Shown here in pieces: positions 1 through 9,620 of a stretch of 64,000 nucleotides of DNA. The notes under the pieces were generated by a model. The model made no database searches. It was not told the DNA's origin and saw nothing but the letters and a program-made list of their open reading frames with translations. Source of the stretch: Antedon mediterranea (taxonomy: Eukaryota; Echinodermata; Crinoidea; Comatulida; Antedonidae); contig NC_092673.1 of the NCBI RefSeq assembly GCF_964355755.1, forward strand, positions 4,035,001 to 4,099,000. The letters are read 5' to 3'. How positions within the stretch are numbered: the first letter of the stretch is position 1; each line of letters starts with the position of its first letter. Position numbers and translations under genes: made by a program.

Positions 1-398
1 AAAAGTTTTCATACGAGAATTATAGAATCTTTGATGAAAATGATCATTTTAGATAATCATTGTAGGGGGTATTATTACCTCAGTGAACTGGGTCACAAAA
101 TAGCCCCAGTGTTCTGTGGATAAGAAAGGACAGTGATTAATTTGCTGATTAAGTTGCTGATTAATTTGCTGTTTGTCATCCTTGGCCACATGTGCCTAAA
201 TACATAAAATTAAAATTGTAGTATTAGTAGTTAATTATTCAGCTTAATGACTGGCATCGACTTTTCTCTTTTCTGACACATTTAACATTTCTCAACTCTA
301 CATTTGAATTGTACAATCCTATTTAGAATTGTTATCCTCTTTCAAATGGAAGCATGCTCTGAAATGTTCCTGTATCTCTCTTTTCTTTTTTTTTAAAG

Positions 399-3300
399 GC
401 CAATGAATCCCGTTCCTATTGTTATCAGTGATAAGCACGTCATCTTACTGTTCAACACTTTCCCGGAGGATAAGGAGGAAAATAAAGTAAGAAACAGTGC
501 CACCCGCGTATGGAATTTATTGATCACACAGAGTCATGATGGTGGAAAAACGTGGGAACCTTCCCGTGAACTACCAGTTGACGAGATCTTTTTTAATTAC
601 GCAAATGGGATACCATCTTGTTGCGCTATTGGTATGTTTATTTATTTTCCAATCCAATCAAAGAATTGTCAATCATGGTTATCTATTAGAATGTAAATAA
701 AGTTGTGTTTTGTCCAGATAAAAACGAGCAGTTGAGTAGATAATAGTATCCTATAAATAATCGCAGAATTTGGCCTGATACTTCGACTACGCCCCTTTTG
801 GTTAACTAAAGCTGAAAATATCCACAATGCACATCAGCATATTTGGAAAGTGCCTGGCTTTAACTATGTTTACAGTACGATAGTGTACTTTAGATGCTGA
901 TGCCCAGTATTGTTTAAATTGAAAGTGATTTTTAAAAATGCAAATGCCCTCTATGTTTTTTTGCTTAACCCTTTGAAGCGTATCCGGATATTCACCCCCT
1001 GGACATTTACCCCCCGGACAACTACCCCCCGGACAACCACCACCTGGACCACTACCCCCTTAGGACAACTACCCCTTTAGGACAACTACCCCCCGGACAA
1101 ATACCCCCCGGACAACTACCCCCTTAGGACAACAACCCCCTTAGGACAACTACCCCCTGGACAACTACCCCCCGGACAATTACCCCCTAGGAACAATTAC
1201 CCCCCGGACAATTACCTCCCGGACAATTACCCCCCGGACAATTTTACCACCCAGAAAACTATCCCTTTAGAACACCCTAACCACCCAGACCATTCAACAA
1301 CCTGACTCTGCAACTATTAATTAATAACTATATTTTAATTCGTTACTTTGACGAATTACTATTCATTATTGTAAACAAAAGTAAAAGATTGAACATAAAT
1401 ATAGCCTGGTGGTATAAACTGAAGATTGTCACACATGATCATAGGATAGTCGAACGTATTATATAGTACTCCATGTATTTACTGTAAAGACTGGGTTCGC
1501 TAATAATAATAATAATTTTTGCGTCAGGACAATGCTTCGATAACCACTGGTCTTAAAAGAATTAATTTTTGTCTCAAATTTGTCATATATGTATTTTTGT
1601 ACACTTGAAGAATAATATCACTTTTGATATTTGACCTCAATGTTCACTCACCGAATAAACGTCGATCTTTAAATAAATTCCCCTCAAATAAACGGTGACC
1701 ATGTCACTCCCATGAAACATCATATGGAATAATCGGCGTCTATTTCCATTAGATTATACCCCCTCCCATTGAATAAACAACTTTCTTCCAATAAATGTCC
1801 ACCTAAAAACCACATAAACAATAAACAGCCCAGGCCGTTTTTTCAATAAATACGGTACTTTAAATCTAGCACATCTAGGGTCTAGCGTGCTGTTAAACAA
1901 AACAGAATAATCGGTTAAAAACGGGTGTTTCGAAACTAGAGACCCGAGACCAGAGACCAGAGACCCGAGACCCAATACGAAAAGGGAGACCTAAATATAC
2001 GAAAAGGGAGACCCACGTACGAAAAGGGAGACCCCACTATACCAAAAGGGAGACCCCACTATACGAAAAGGGAGACCCTAATATACGAAAAGGGAGACCT
2101 AAATATACGAAAAGGGAGACCAAATATACGAAAAGGGAGACCCAAATATACGAAATGGGAGACCTAAATATACGAAAAGGGAGACCCACTATAAGAAAAG
2201 GGAGACCCCACTATACGAAAAGAGAGACCACACTATACGAAAAGGGAGACCCTAATATACGAAAAGGGAGACCCAAATATAGATCTCCCTTTTCGTATTG
2301 GGTCTCGTGTCAGGTCTCTGGTCTCCGGTCTCTAGTTTCGAAACACCCGTTAAAAACAGATGATTTCATTTTTACAGAAACCGGTCCTATATATTTGTCT
2401 ACTTTTGGATTGGGGGGGGGGGGGGGGTAGTTGACCGGGGGGTAGTTGACCGGGGGGTAGTTGTCCTAAGGGGGTAGTTGTCCTAAGGGGGTGGTTGTCC
2501 GGGGGGTAGTTGTCCGGGGGGTTGTTATCCTAAGGGGGTAGTTGTCCTAAGGGGGTAGTTGTCCGGGGGGTAGTTGTCCGGGGGGTAGTTGTCCTAAGGG
2601 GGTAGTTGTCCGGGTGGTAAACATCCGGGGGGTAACTGTCTAGGGGGTAGGTGTCCTAGAACCCTTTGAAGACGTGGCCCGTATATATACGAGGTAATTT
2701 TTTGGTCACTGAATTGCGCTTTTTGAGCATTTGACCTTTGACCTAGGTCAAAAAATAAAAATGCAATTTTTCGAAAGGCCAAAACATTTCACATAGCAAT
2801 AAAACCAACAATTGCAGAAAGTTACAGTCATAAAAATGTATTTTGCATTTTTCCTAAAACTATTAGAAATACCATATTAGCCAGAGTCACTTGGGGTAGA
2901 AACCTCCTGTTTCAAAACATAAATGTACAGTACCAGCTAATTTTTAAACTACGTACACAATTATATTGTATTATACAGGACCTGGTCATGCTATCAAGCT
3001 AGATTCAGGAAAGTTAATTGTGTCTGGAAATGTTAGATGGCCAGAATCAAAATCGAAACTTACACGTAAGTGGTGTGCTAAAAATAGAATGTCAAAATCC
3101 CCATACAGTTGACCCCGAAATTGACCTCTTTCTGTGTGTACTGTATTTCCAAATGGCATATATATTACAATATACCTTCATTGTAATTTACAGTACATTG
3201 TACAGTATGCAACAAAGCCGTAGCGAGAGGTTAAAGCGTGGTTCCCACTAGCGACGCAACGCAAGGACGTAACGCAACGCAAGTGAATTGACCAATCACA

Positions 3301-5521
3301 AGCGATGGCTTATTCGCTTGTGATTGCTAACTGTGTATAACTTCGCTTGTCATTGGTTAAAACGCTTAATTGCGTTGCGTTTACGTCCTTGCGTTACATT
3401 CTAGTGGGAACCAAGCATTAAAAACAGTTGGTTGGTAGGTCATTTTGATCATTCCATTATTAATCAGGAGGTAGGTCATTTGAAATACTAGAGTATTATT
3501 AAAACTGATTACTGTGTACTAATATTGTAACATGTAGAAGCGGCCTACGACTTAAATCATAAAGAAAATATACATCGCGATAGCGCCCACACGTTGAGCC
3601 TTGAATTGAGTTTGCTTAGCTTGGCTAGGCCTAAATGCTAAGCCTACATTTTAAAAGGTGTATACTGTATTACTTTATGATTTAAGTCGTAGGCTGCTAC
3701 TACAAGTTACAATAATAATTATTATTAGTAAGAAAACGTATAATACTGTAGTATTTCAAACAAGCTACTCTCTATTAATAATGGAACGATCCATTTGATG
3801 ATCTGGGTTTTCTAGTTCCATTTTGGAACTAGAAAAGTCAGATCTTGATATCTGAGTTTTCTAGATCTAGAAAAGTCAGATATAGATCTAGATATATCCC
3901 AATTTTATCTTTTTACTTATATTAACTTTCTTTTTGTTCTTTCTCTTTGTTGTGTGTTCCTTGTTTTCATCGTTTATCAAATTTGTTTTGATGTATTAAC
4001 GAATTTGAATTTGTAAATCCAAAATGGATCAATATATTAAAAAGTGTAGTTCTCATTTTCGCTTGGTTTCTTAATTCACAGGTCAATTTGCTATTATAAG
4101 TGACGATACTGGAAAAACCTGGCATATGGGAGGTTTCATTCCGTTGCCTGAATCTACAAATTGTTGTAAAAAAGGAAACAAAATCTCAGGAGGTGAATGT
4201 CAGGTAGGCCTACCAAAGATATAATTAATTTTCAATGATTATTGTAGAAAGTTATGTCATTTATTGTTTACGAGAAAGTCCGACATATTTGAAATACTTA
4301 TTTCTTTTTTTCAATTAAAATTTAAATTATACTTATCACTTATGTCTACAGAAAAACGAGTTAGATTTCTAAATATGTTCATATATTTTTTCTTTGCCCC
4401 ATTATTAATAAATGATTGTTTTTATTGATGCATAAAGTTCTGTCTTCACTATCAAACTTTATGTGACAAAAAAATGTGATGTGCCCATATATAGACATGA
4501 TGATGTCATATCACTACCATCTTTGGGCATATCACTACCATAGTATTTGGGCACACTTTTTTTGTCAAACTAGTTTGATAGTCTAGACAGAGCTTTAGTT
4601 AAAAACTGTAATTATTTATACAAATAATTTGTTATTATTTGTAGCCAGCTGACATGGGATCAGACAATGTTGTGATAAACTGTAGGACTGGAGACCGCAA
4701 TCCACGTTTCCAGTGCTATAGCTATGATGCATGTAAAACATTTAGTGACTCAGAGATGATGCCAACATTAATTGAACCAAAAAATGGTTGCCAGGTTAGT
4801 TTTTTTTTTCACCCATTTCAGGATTCCACTTTCTATAGTAAAATGCATTCAACACACAGATTCTGCTGTGCCTGATTGTTGTCAGTCAACTAGCTGGGGC
4901 CAAATAAAATAACAATTTATTGAGCGATCCCATTTTTGGAGTTTTGTAATGACTTGCGGCAAGTCTACCTTGCACCCTGCATAGCTGTGAGCTATGTCCA
5001 TGTTCAACAAGTTTGTAGTACGGTATTTGATTTGGTCACTACCAGTGACCAGTTTTCGCAATAAAAGGAAACAATCTCTGTTGAAGCCACTGGGTTGTCA
5101 AAGGCCTCTGTGAAAAAGTGGTCAGGTTGAAACCTTACCAACCATACTGGTGGCTACGGCCCTGACTACTGCTTAATTTCCCAAGTTACATAGGGCCTAG
5201 TTATTAAAATAATGTATGTATTATTTGTAGGGGAGCATTATTGGTTTTAAAGCAAACGATTCGGAACGCTTGGCACTGTTTAGTAATCCAGCTACCAGCT
5301 GTGTATGTAGGAAAAACCTTTCAGTGCGTTTAAGCAAAGACCAATCATGCAAGACTTATGATCCTCCAAACATAGTCATCGAACCTGATGATTCTGCTTA
5401 CTCGGATTTGGCAGCATTCATTCAAGACGGTGGGCAAACGTTTGCGTGTCTTTTTGAACGTAATAAGAAAACACGAAATATTGCGTTTACGACCTTTACA
5501 CTTGATGCACTTTTACACTAG
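399..5521 (+). CDS. Sialidase (neuraminidase, NEU-type) copy A, 3' five exons
   Basis: Exo-alpha-sialidase, which removes terminal sialic acids from glycoconjugates; the 5' exons lie left of the window. Exons by phase-consistent GT-AG joining, numbered as in the complete copies: 5 at 399-631, 6 at 2979-3065, 7 at 4082-4203, 8 at 4645-4794, 9 at 5231-5521 (stop TAG). Seen: an Asp-box SHDGGKTW in exon 5, PGHAIKLDSGKL in exon 6, a second clean Asp-box SDDTGKTW in exon 7, GGECQ (catalytic Glu) across exons 7-8, INCRT (triad Arg) in exon 8, and SAYSDL with the nucleophilic Tyr in exon 9. Compared with copies B and C, exon 7 is four codons shorter and lacks their Asn/Asp-rich insertion, and exon 9 is five codons shorter with a different tail (TLDALLH). 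No stops or frameshifts are seen in these exons, so the visible part could be functional. SIRT5 pseudogene A lies tail to tail downstream. Confidence 0.88.
995..1260. repeat. C-rich satellite array, left arm
   Basis: Tandem units of about 14-16 bp of the type CCCCCCGGACAACTA, alternating with variants containing CCCTTAGGACAACTA. They are the reverse complement of the array at 2408-2668, so the two form a large interrupted inverted repeat. No coding potential. Confidence 0.85.
1923..2348. mobile_element. Foldback/MITE element with GGGTGT ends and 9-bp target duplication
   Basis: Terminal inverted repeats start GGGTGTTTCGAAACTAGAG and extend through several GAGACC motifs. The element is flanked by a perfect 9-bp direct repeat GTTAAAAAC (1914-1922 and 2349-2357). 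The interior (about 1976-2282) is a tandem array of about 20-22 bp units, ACGAAAAGGGAGACC plus a short A/T spacer. No transposase. A 9-bp duplication is typical of Mutator-like elements and of Drosophila FB elements; that assignment is inferred. It shares ends with the element at 20355-21227. Confidence 0.75.
2408..2668. repeat. G-rich satellite array, right arm
   Basis: Tandem units of the type GGGGGGTAGTTGTCC and GGGGGTAGTTGTCCTAA, preceded by a long G run (2411-2427). Reverse complement of the array at 995-1260. The G runs could form quadruplexes on this strand (inference). Confidence 0.85.
3231..3421. mobile_element. TTAA-flanked MITE, GGTTCCCACTAG family (copy A only)
   Basis: TTAA at 3231-3234 and 3418-3421 flank a 183-bp element. 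Its terminal inverted repeats share TGGTTCCCACTAG and continue into GCAACGCAAGGACGTAA and its complement, about 40 bp with gaps. It is absent from the same intron in copies B and C, where different sequence follows the shared GAGAGGTTAAA. TTAA duplication fits piggyBac- or Kolobok-type mobilisation (known for those superfamilies). Confidence 0.75.
3426..3900. mobile_element. Shortened foldback element in sialidase intron 6, copy A
   Basis: Inverted arms: TACGACTTAAATCA (about 3547) pairs with TGATTTAAGTCGTAGG (about 3677), and the flanking blocks continue the pairing outward. The right arm ends in short palindromes (TTTCTAGTTCC...GGAACTAGAAA; GATCTAGAAAA modules) at 3810-3900. The outer left arm present in B (19884-20030) is missing here, where the TTAA MITE sits. 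This appears to be the un-nested state of the 3.7-kb structures in copies B and C. Confidence 0.55.
4434..4597. mobile_element. MITE, AGCTCTGTCTACACTATC family
   Basis: About 160 bp with inverted ends (AAGTTCTGTCTTCACTATCAAAC on the left, the complement GATAGTCTAGACAGAGCTTT on the right). Inside are TGTGATGTGCCCATAT, a TGATGATGTCATA palindrome and repeated ATATCACTACCAT motifs. One of about a dozen copies in this window; this one lies in sialidase intron 7. Confidence 0.8.
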
Positions 5522-5574
5522 CCAACACTTGCTCTTCTTTCTTGACCTCATTTACCTACATAAATAGGTCATTA

Positions 5575-6236
5575 ACTTACCAAGTTAATCTTTAGCTGAC
5601 CTAGTTACTCTTTAACTTACCAAGTTACTCTTTAGCTGACCCAGATACTCTTTAGCTGACCCAGATACTCTTTAGCTGACCCAGATACTCTTTAGCTGAC
5701 CAAGAATGCCCCAGTGCATTTACCCATGAAAGGCTAAACTATTTAAGCCTGGAAGTTAACATTCTTGGATGGTTGTTATATGACAATCTCAGCATTGATT
5801 CTTTGTTATGTTATATATTAATTATACAATTATTTTAGCCGACCTAGTCAATCTTTAGCCGACCCAATTACTCTTTAGCTGACCAAGAATGCCTTCTTGC
5901 CCCAGTGCATTTACCCATGAAAGGCTAAACTATTTAAGCCTGGAAGTTAACATTCTTGGATGGTTGTTATATGACAATCTCAGCATTGATTCTTTGTTAT
6001 GTTATGTTATGTTATATATTAATTATACAATTATTTTAGCCGACCTAGTCAATCTTTAGCCGACCCAATTACTCTTTAGCTGACCAAGAATGCCTTCTTG
6101 CCCCAGTGCATTTACCCATGAAAGGCTAAACTATTTAAGCCTGGAAGTTAACATTCTTGGATGGTCGTTATATTACAATCTCAGCATTGATTCTTTGTTA
6201 TGTTATGTTATATATTAATTATACAATTATTTTAGC
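5575..6236. repeat. Two-level tandem repeat after sialidase A stop
   Basis: First a run of about 20-bp units (TTAGCTGACCCAGATACTCT), then three copies of a unit of roughly 170-185 bp (starting near 5698, 5880 and 6082). Each contains GACCAAGAATGCC, CCCATGAAAGGCTAAAC and ACATTCTTGGATGG, the first and last being partly self-complementary. Copies B and C carry only one large unit but a longer 20-bp run, so the array expands differently by copy. It may lie in the 3' UTR. Confidence 0.8.
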
Positions 6237-6857
6237 ATTTAAAAGGACAGAACTGGAATGACATATATTTATAATTGCTGGACGGTTTAAAGTTATATAA
6301 ATATACAATAGTTTTATGCTGTGTAATTGTACTTATCTTGCAATTGAATTAAAGTTGATATACTGTAACTACCTTAAATTGGACATCATGTATCGCATTG
6401 TTGTTTGACTATTAAAATACACTTTAATTACTAGTACTTATTTTTGTTGAAACTAAATTATGCAGTAAGTAAATTACAGTATGACAAGCAGAAATCATGA
6501 AATTAAAAATTCACTTATTAAAGATGATGAAATAAAGATTAATTATGAACATGGTTAGTGTTTTGTATCTTATTCATATTTTATTCCAGTTGAGCTTTCT
6601 CATTTCAATTGAATCTTGTTTTATTTTCCACTATATTGGTGGACTTGTTTGATGTTTGTGTACTTAATTTATCTTAACGGCAAATAGAATTTGCAATACA
6701 GAATATAGCTTTATTATTTACTTTTATAGTACTGTATTATACAGGTATTAAAATTATTTAAAAATAAATTACAAAACATTATTGTTCAATTTTTACTGAA
6801 CACCAAAAAGTGTTTATATTATTTCTAAAAAATATAATACATATTCCTTTGCACTTT
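6237..6857. other. AT-rich intergenic stretch, no gene seen
   Basis: Between the convergent sialidase and SIRT5 units. Conserved in B and C (about 25660-26277 and 46388-47005), with a possible polyadenylation signal ATTAAA near 6349. No plausible coding exon. Confidence 0.5.
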
Positions 6858-7276
6858 GAGAGTTTGGTGTAATGGTTATGTATCCACAGTCACAGTTGAG
6901 ATCGCTGGTTCAAGTCCCGCTGAGATTTTTTTAAATTATTATTAGGTCTATTATTTTTTTATTTCTTTTTTCTGACCCTTCAAAATTTAACCACAATTAT
7001 ATGATGAGTCATTGTATGATGAGTCATTGTTCATTGTGGCTAAGTTTGGTGAGAATCGGATAAAAAATAGTTTTTTGTTAGTTGTGACCTTAACCTATGA
7101 CCTTTTCCCCATAAATTTGAACTCGTCCGAGTTTTTGGGGTATAGATCACTGTTTCCAAATTTGGTGAAAATCGGATGAAAACTGTGGCCTCCAGGCTTT
7201 TCACAGACACACACACACACCCACCCACACAAACATACAGGGGTGAAAACATAACCTCCTTGGCGGAGGTAATAAT
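6858..7276 (+). mobile_element. tRNA-derived SINE-like composite
   Basis: The head looks like a tRNA: an A-box-like TTTGGTGTAATGGTT at 6863-6877 and a B-box GGTTCAAGTCCCGC at 6907-6920. The tail contains duplicated AAATCGGATGAAAACTG-type blocks, a CA repeat and the ending CCTCCTTGGCGGAGGTAAT. Present in copies B and C too. It is unlikely to be a functional tRNA because no convincing acceptor stem pairs. Confidence 0.6.
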
Positions 7277-7744
7277 ATAAAAAACAGTACTATGATGTCT
7301 TAGTGATCATAATAGGAAATACAAAGTTAGTATATTTAACTTGCACTGGCTTTTAAAAGCTGCACTATATACTGTATTTCAAAGCATTTTTTGTCTTGAT
7401 TGTTGCTTTAGAGCCTGTCCTGAATATATTTATTGCTATGCATGTCAATTTGACTTTTATAACTCCATGCGTTTGCTTTTATAGGATATACAGTATTATG
7501 TATATTCTTTTTTAAAGACATCTTTACACTAATAAATGTCGATTACTGTTGTACTTCTTTTTGAATCTGATTATTCTAATGGCAAGTTGACATGATTACT
7601 ACCACTACAATATTAATGTACTGTAAAGGTTCCGTATTAAATTCTGAACATGGGGTAATGAGCTGTTGTAGGGTGGCAAGTTCCTTTCCACAGCACCTTG
7701 TCCTCCCTAGCATTTTCAACCAACTACTCATTTACAGCTGAGTA

Positions 7745-7811
7745 GACTGGGAGTTGTCAGGAATGGAACCCAGGTCTCTGTATGACAGTCAAGTGTCCTA
7801 ACCACTCAAAT
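7745..7811 (-). mobile_element. tRNA-derived SINE head
   Basis: On the minus strand, GAGTGGTTAGGACACTTGAC (A-box region) is followed by a B-box-like CTGGGTTCCATTCC. Retained in copies B and C. A short head without a clear tail. Confidence 0.5.
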
Positions 7812-8349
7812 ACAGTACCTAACTGTACTTTATAATAGCTAGAAACCATAGTATTACAAGATTTAAAGTGTGTCCACATATCAATTGGATATAAATTATT
7901 AGTACTGATGTATATATGCGACCTGAGTATTGAATCTCCCACTCCCTTATAATACCACAACCTCTTGAAGATCCATGATCCTGTGCAATACAAGGAATGC
8001 AACTTAAGTACTGTAAGTACCCACATATTCTAAATATGCATTATTTATATACTCTGTTGATATTCTGTATATCTCTGGATTGATTTGAATGGTTGTCTTG
8101 AATTCCTTGTACTAATTTGGTTCCGATGGATGTCTCTCAATTGCTTTTGGCAAGGTTTCTCCAGCAGGCCCTTTGAAGTGAAAACTGCAATACACATAGA
8201 TAAACATTCCAATAAACCAGAGACCACTATTAACATCTATTTTTATCTCCAGTATCAAGCCATGGCTGTTCAAAAGACAAACATATACACAAGATGCTCT
8301 ACATAAACAAAGTCTTATTACAAGTCTTTGTCAGTGGAGTTGTAATTTG

Positions 8350-8431
8350 TCATTAGAAAAAATCCAGGACTTGAACCCAGAACCCTTGGATTGGTAGCTA
8401 AGCATCATAACCACCAATCCACAACTCCACT
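8350..8431 (-). mobile_element. tRNA-derived SINE head, copy A only
   Basis: The minus strand reads AGTGGAGTTGTGGATTGGTG...GGTTCAAGTCCTGG, a B-box with an A-box-like block about 45 bp upstream. B and C have only a shrunken remnant between SIRT5 exons 7 and 8 (around 27720-27755). Confidence 0.5.
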
Positions 8432-8649
8432 CAACTTATTGACTCAGTACTTACTGAAATCGGCTTGTTGCCGGAGTATCTTCTAAGTTAAACTCGGCAG
8501 TTGGTACCTTGCTATTGTAAGGCCTAAAAGCAGCAGCAGGGTACACAACAGATGAGGTACCCACCTAGGGAAATGATAAATACGTCAATAATTTCATATG
8601 TCTTATACTGTAGGATGTTCACAGATCAAATGTTCTCACTTCAGCTCTC

Positions 8650-8795
8650 AACCTTAAAGCTAAAGACAAAAAATGTGTGATGTGCCAAAATGGTACTGTA
8701 GTTATATGCCTAAATATGGTAGTAATATGACATCATCATGTACATAGGCACATCACATTTTGTGTCATAAAGTTCGATAATGTACAACAGTGCTG
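8650..8795. mobile_element. Hybrid AGCTCTGTC-family MITE at the deletion junction
   Basis: The left side matches the flank of the MITE at 27961 (shared 'cttcagct.tcaacc.taaagct'). The right side matches the flank of the MITE at 30032 (shared 'gctgtgtttat.atacc'). Exactly the sequence between these two B elements, including SIRT5 exons 3-6, is missing here. The ends are degenerate. Confidence 0.65.
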
Positions 8796-9428
8796 TGTTT
8801 ATAATACCTTAATGCACAGTTATAAAAACCTTTATGCCCAAATTTGTTTCTAATCATTTTGAAATTTATCATGGTATTACACTTACAATGTGTGCCTTGT
8901 TTGGCTCCTTCAATGCAGCTACTTCACGACGATGGCTATAAAACTCCCACACAAGTGATGGATTATCCGCAAAGGCATTAGGACTGACTAAATCCTGTTT
9001 TAAAAAAAAAAGAAGTAATCAAGATTTGTATTGTGACTGTGTCACATGATGATGAAGTATCTTATTGTGATTTTGAAATCTGAAATTATTGTGAAACAAT
9101 AATTAAATCTATATATTATTACTTCACGGGTAATAGCACTTAATTATCCTTGTTCATTGCGCATAACATGTGTCACTTGCCTGAGCACGGTAGGTTCTCC
9201 AGCTCCTCTAAAAGTCGGAATGCCACTCTCTGCACTATCACCCTGCTCCTGTCATTACAACAATGTGTTTTGCTTTCTGGAAATATTCACGAAAAGTAGC
9301 ATAGTCTGAACTTAGACGAGGAGATACCATTTTTACTTGTATCGCTGTTCTGAGGATATATCTCGAATGGCCGAGAATGTTAAAGAGTCGCTATCCAATC
9401 GAGTTTGAACAATACCATGAAAGCCCCC

Positions 9429-9484
9429 AGTGGTCTGATTGTTAGGACATCTGCATATCAAGCAGGCGGTCCGAGTTCGACTTT
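9429..9484 (+). mobile_element. tRNA-like SINE fragment
   Basis: A-box-like CAGTGGTCTGATTGTTAGG and B-box-like GGTCCGAGTTCGACT are spaced as in a tRNA. There is no good acceptor stem, so it is a SINE head or pseudo-tRNA. It sits just past the truncated SIRT5 exon 1; the matching copy is at about 30789-30844. Confidence 0.4.
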
Positions 9485-9586
9485 TACTCATTCTCACAGA
9501 TTTCCTCATCTTTATCGTTTAAAATGAATTAATTAAATTTCAGTATATCACCGGGCGGTTTAGAATTACTGTTCTTTGCCTGATTT

Positions 9587-9592
<6 letters not shown>

Positions 9593-9620
<28 letters not shown>

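Larger units (their letters stand above)
964..2815. mobile_element. Composite insertion found only in copy A (sialidase intron 5)
   Basis: Copies B and C read straight across this site (around 19160 and 39888), so about 1.85 kb is extra in A. TTGC occurs at both edges (961-964, 2812-2815). Inside, AACCCTTTGAAG is directly repeated at 967-978 and 2660-2671, and the left copy is preceded by TT, giving a TTAACCCTTTG start like piggyBac-type ends. Between these repeats lie two G/C-rich satellite arrays in inverted orientation, with a GGGTGT foldback element in the middle. It is probably a series of nested insertions; the order of events is inferred. Confidence 0.6.
8112..9330 (-). pseudogene. SIRT5: SIRT5 pseudogene A (exons 3-6 deleted, exon 1 broken)
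   Basis: Remnant of the mitochondrial NAD-dependent lysine desuccinylase/demalonylase. Exons on the minus strand: 1 at 9181-9330, 2 at 8887-8994, 7 at 8455-8564, 8 at 8112-8184 (stop TAG at 8112-8114). Exon 2 keeps the FYSHRRE acyl-pocket motif and exons 7-8 stay open. Exon 1 has a 1-bp insertion turning the GAGCSAESG loop into a TGA stop, and a 10-bp deletion in the FRGAGG segment. Exons 3-6, carrying the catalytic His and the zinc Cys, are absent. The single remnant between exons 7 and 2 (about 8650-8795) is a hybrid MITE. The GC-type donor of exon 1 is retained. No duplicated promoter is present, so expression as SIRT5 is unlikely. Confidence 0.9.

Noticed and set aside
6858-6925. Functional tRNA gene
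   Set aside because: Pol III boxes are present, but I cannot pair an acceptor stem or anticodon arm convincingly, and the element carries a SINE-like tail and recurs.
7040-7252. ORF rich in Val/Cys on the minus strand (also near 26411 and 47139)
   Set aside because: Translation of the CA repeat and SINE tail, repeated elsewhere as non-coding sequence.
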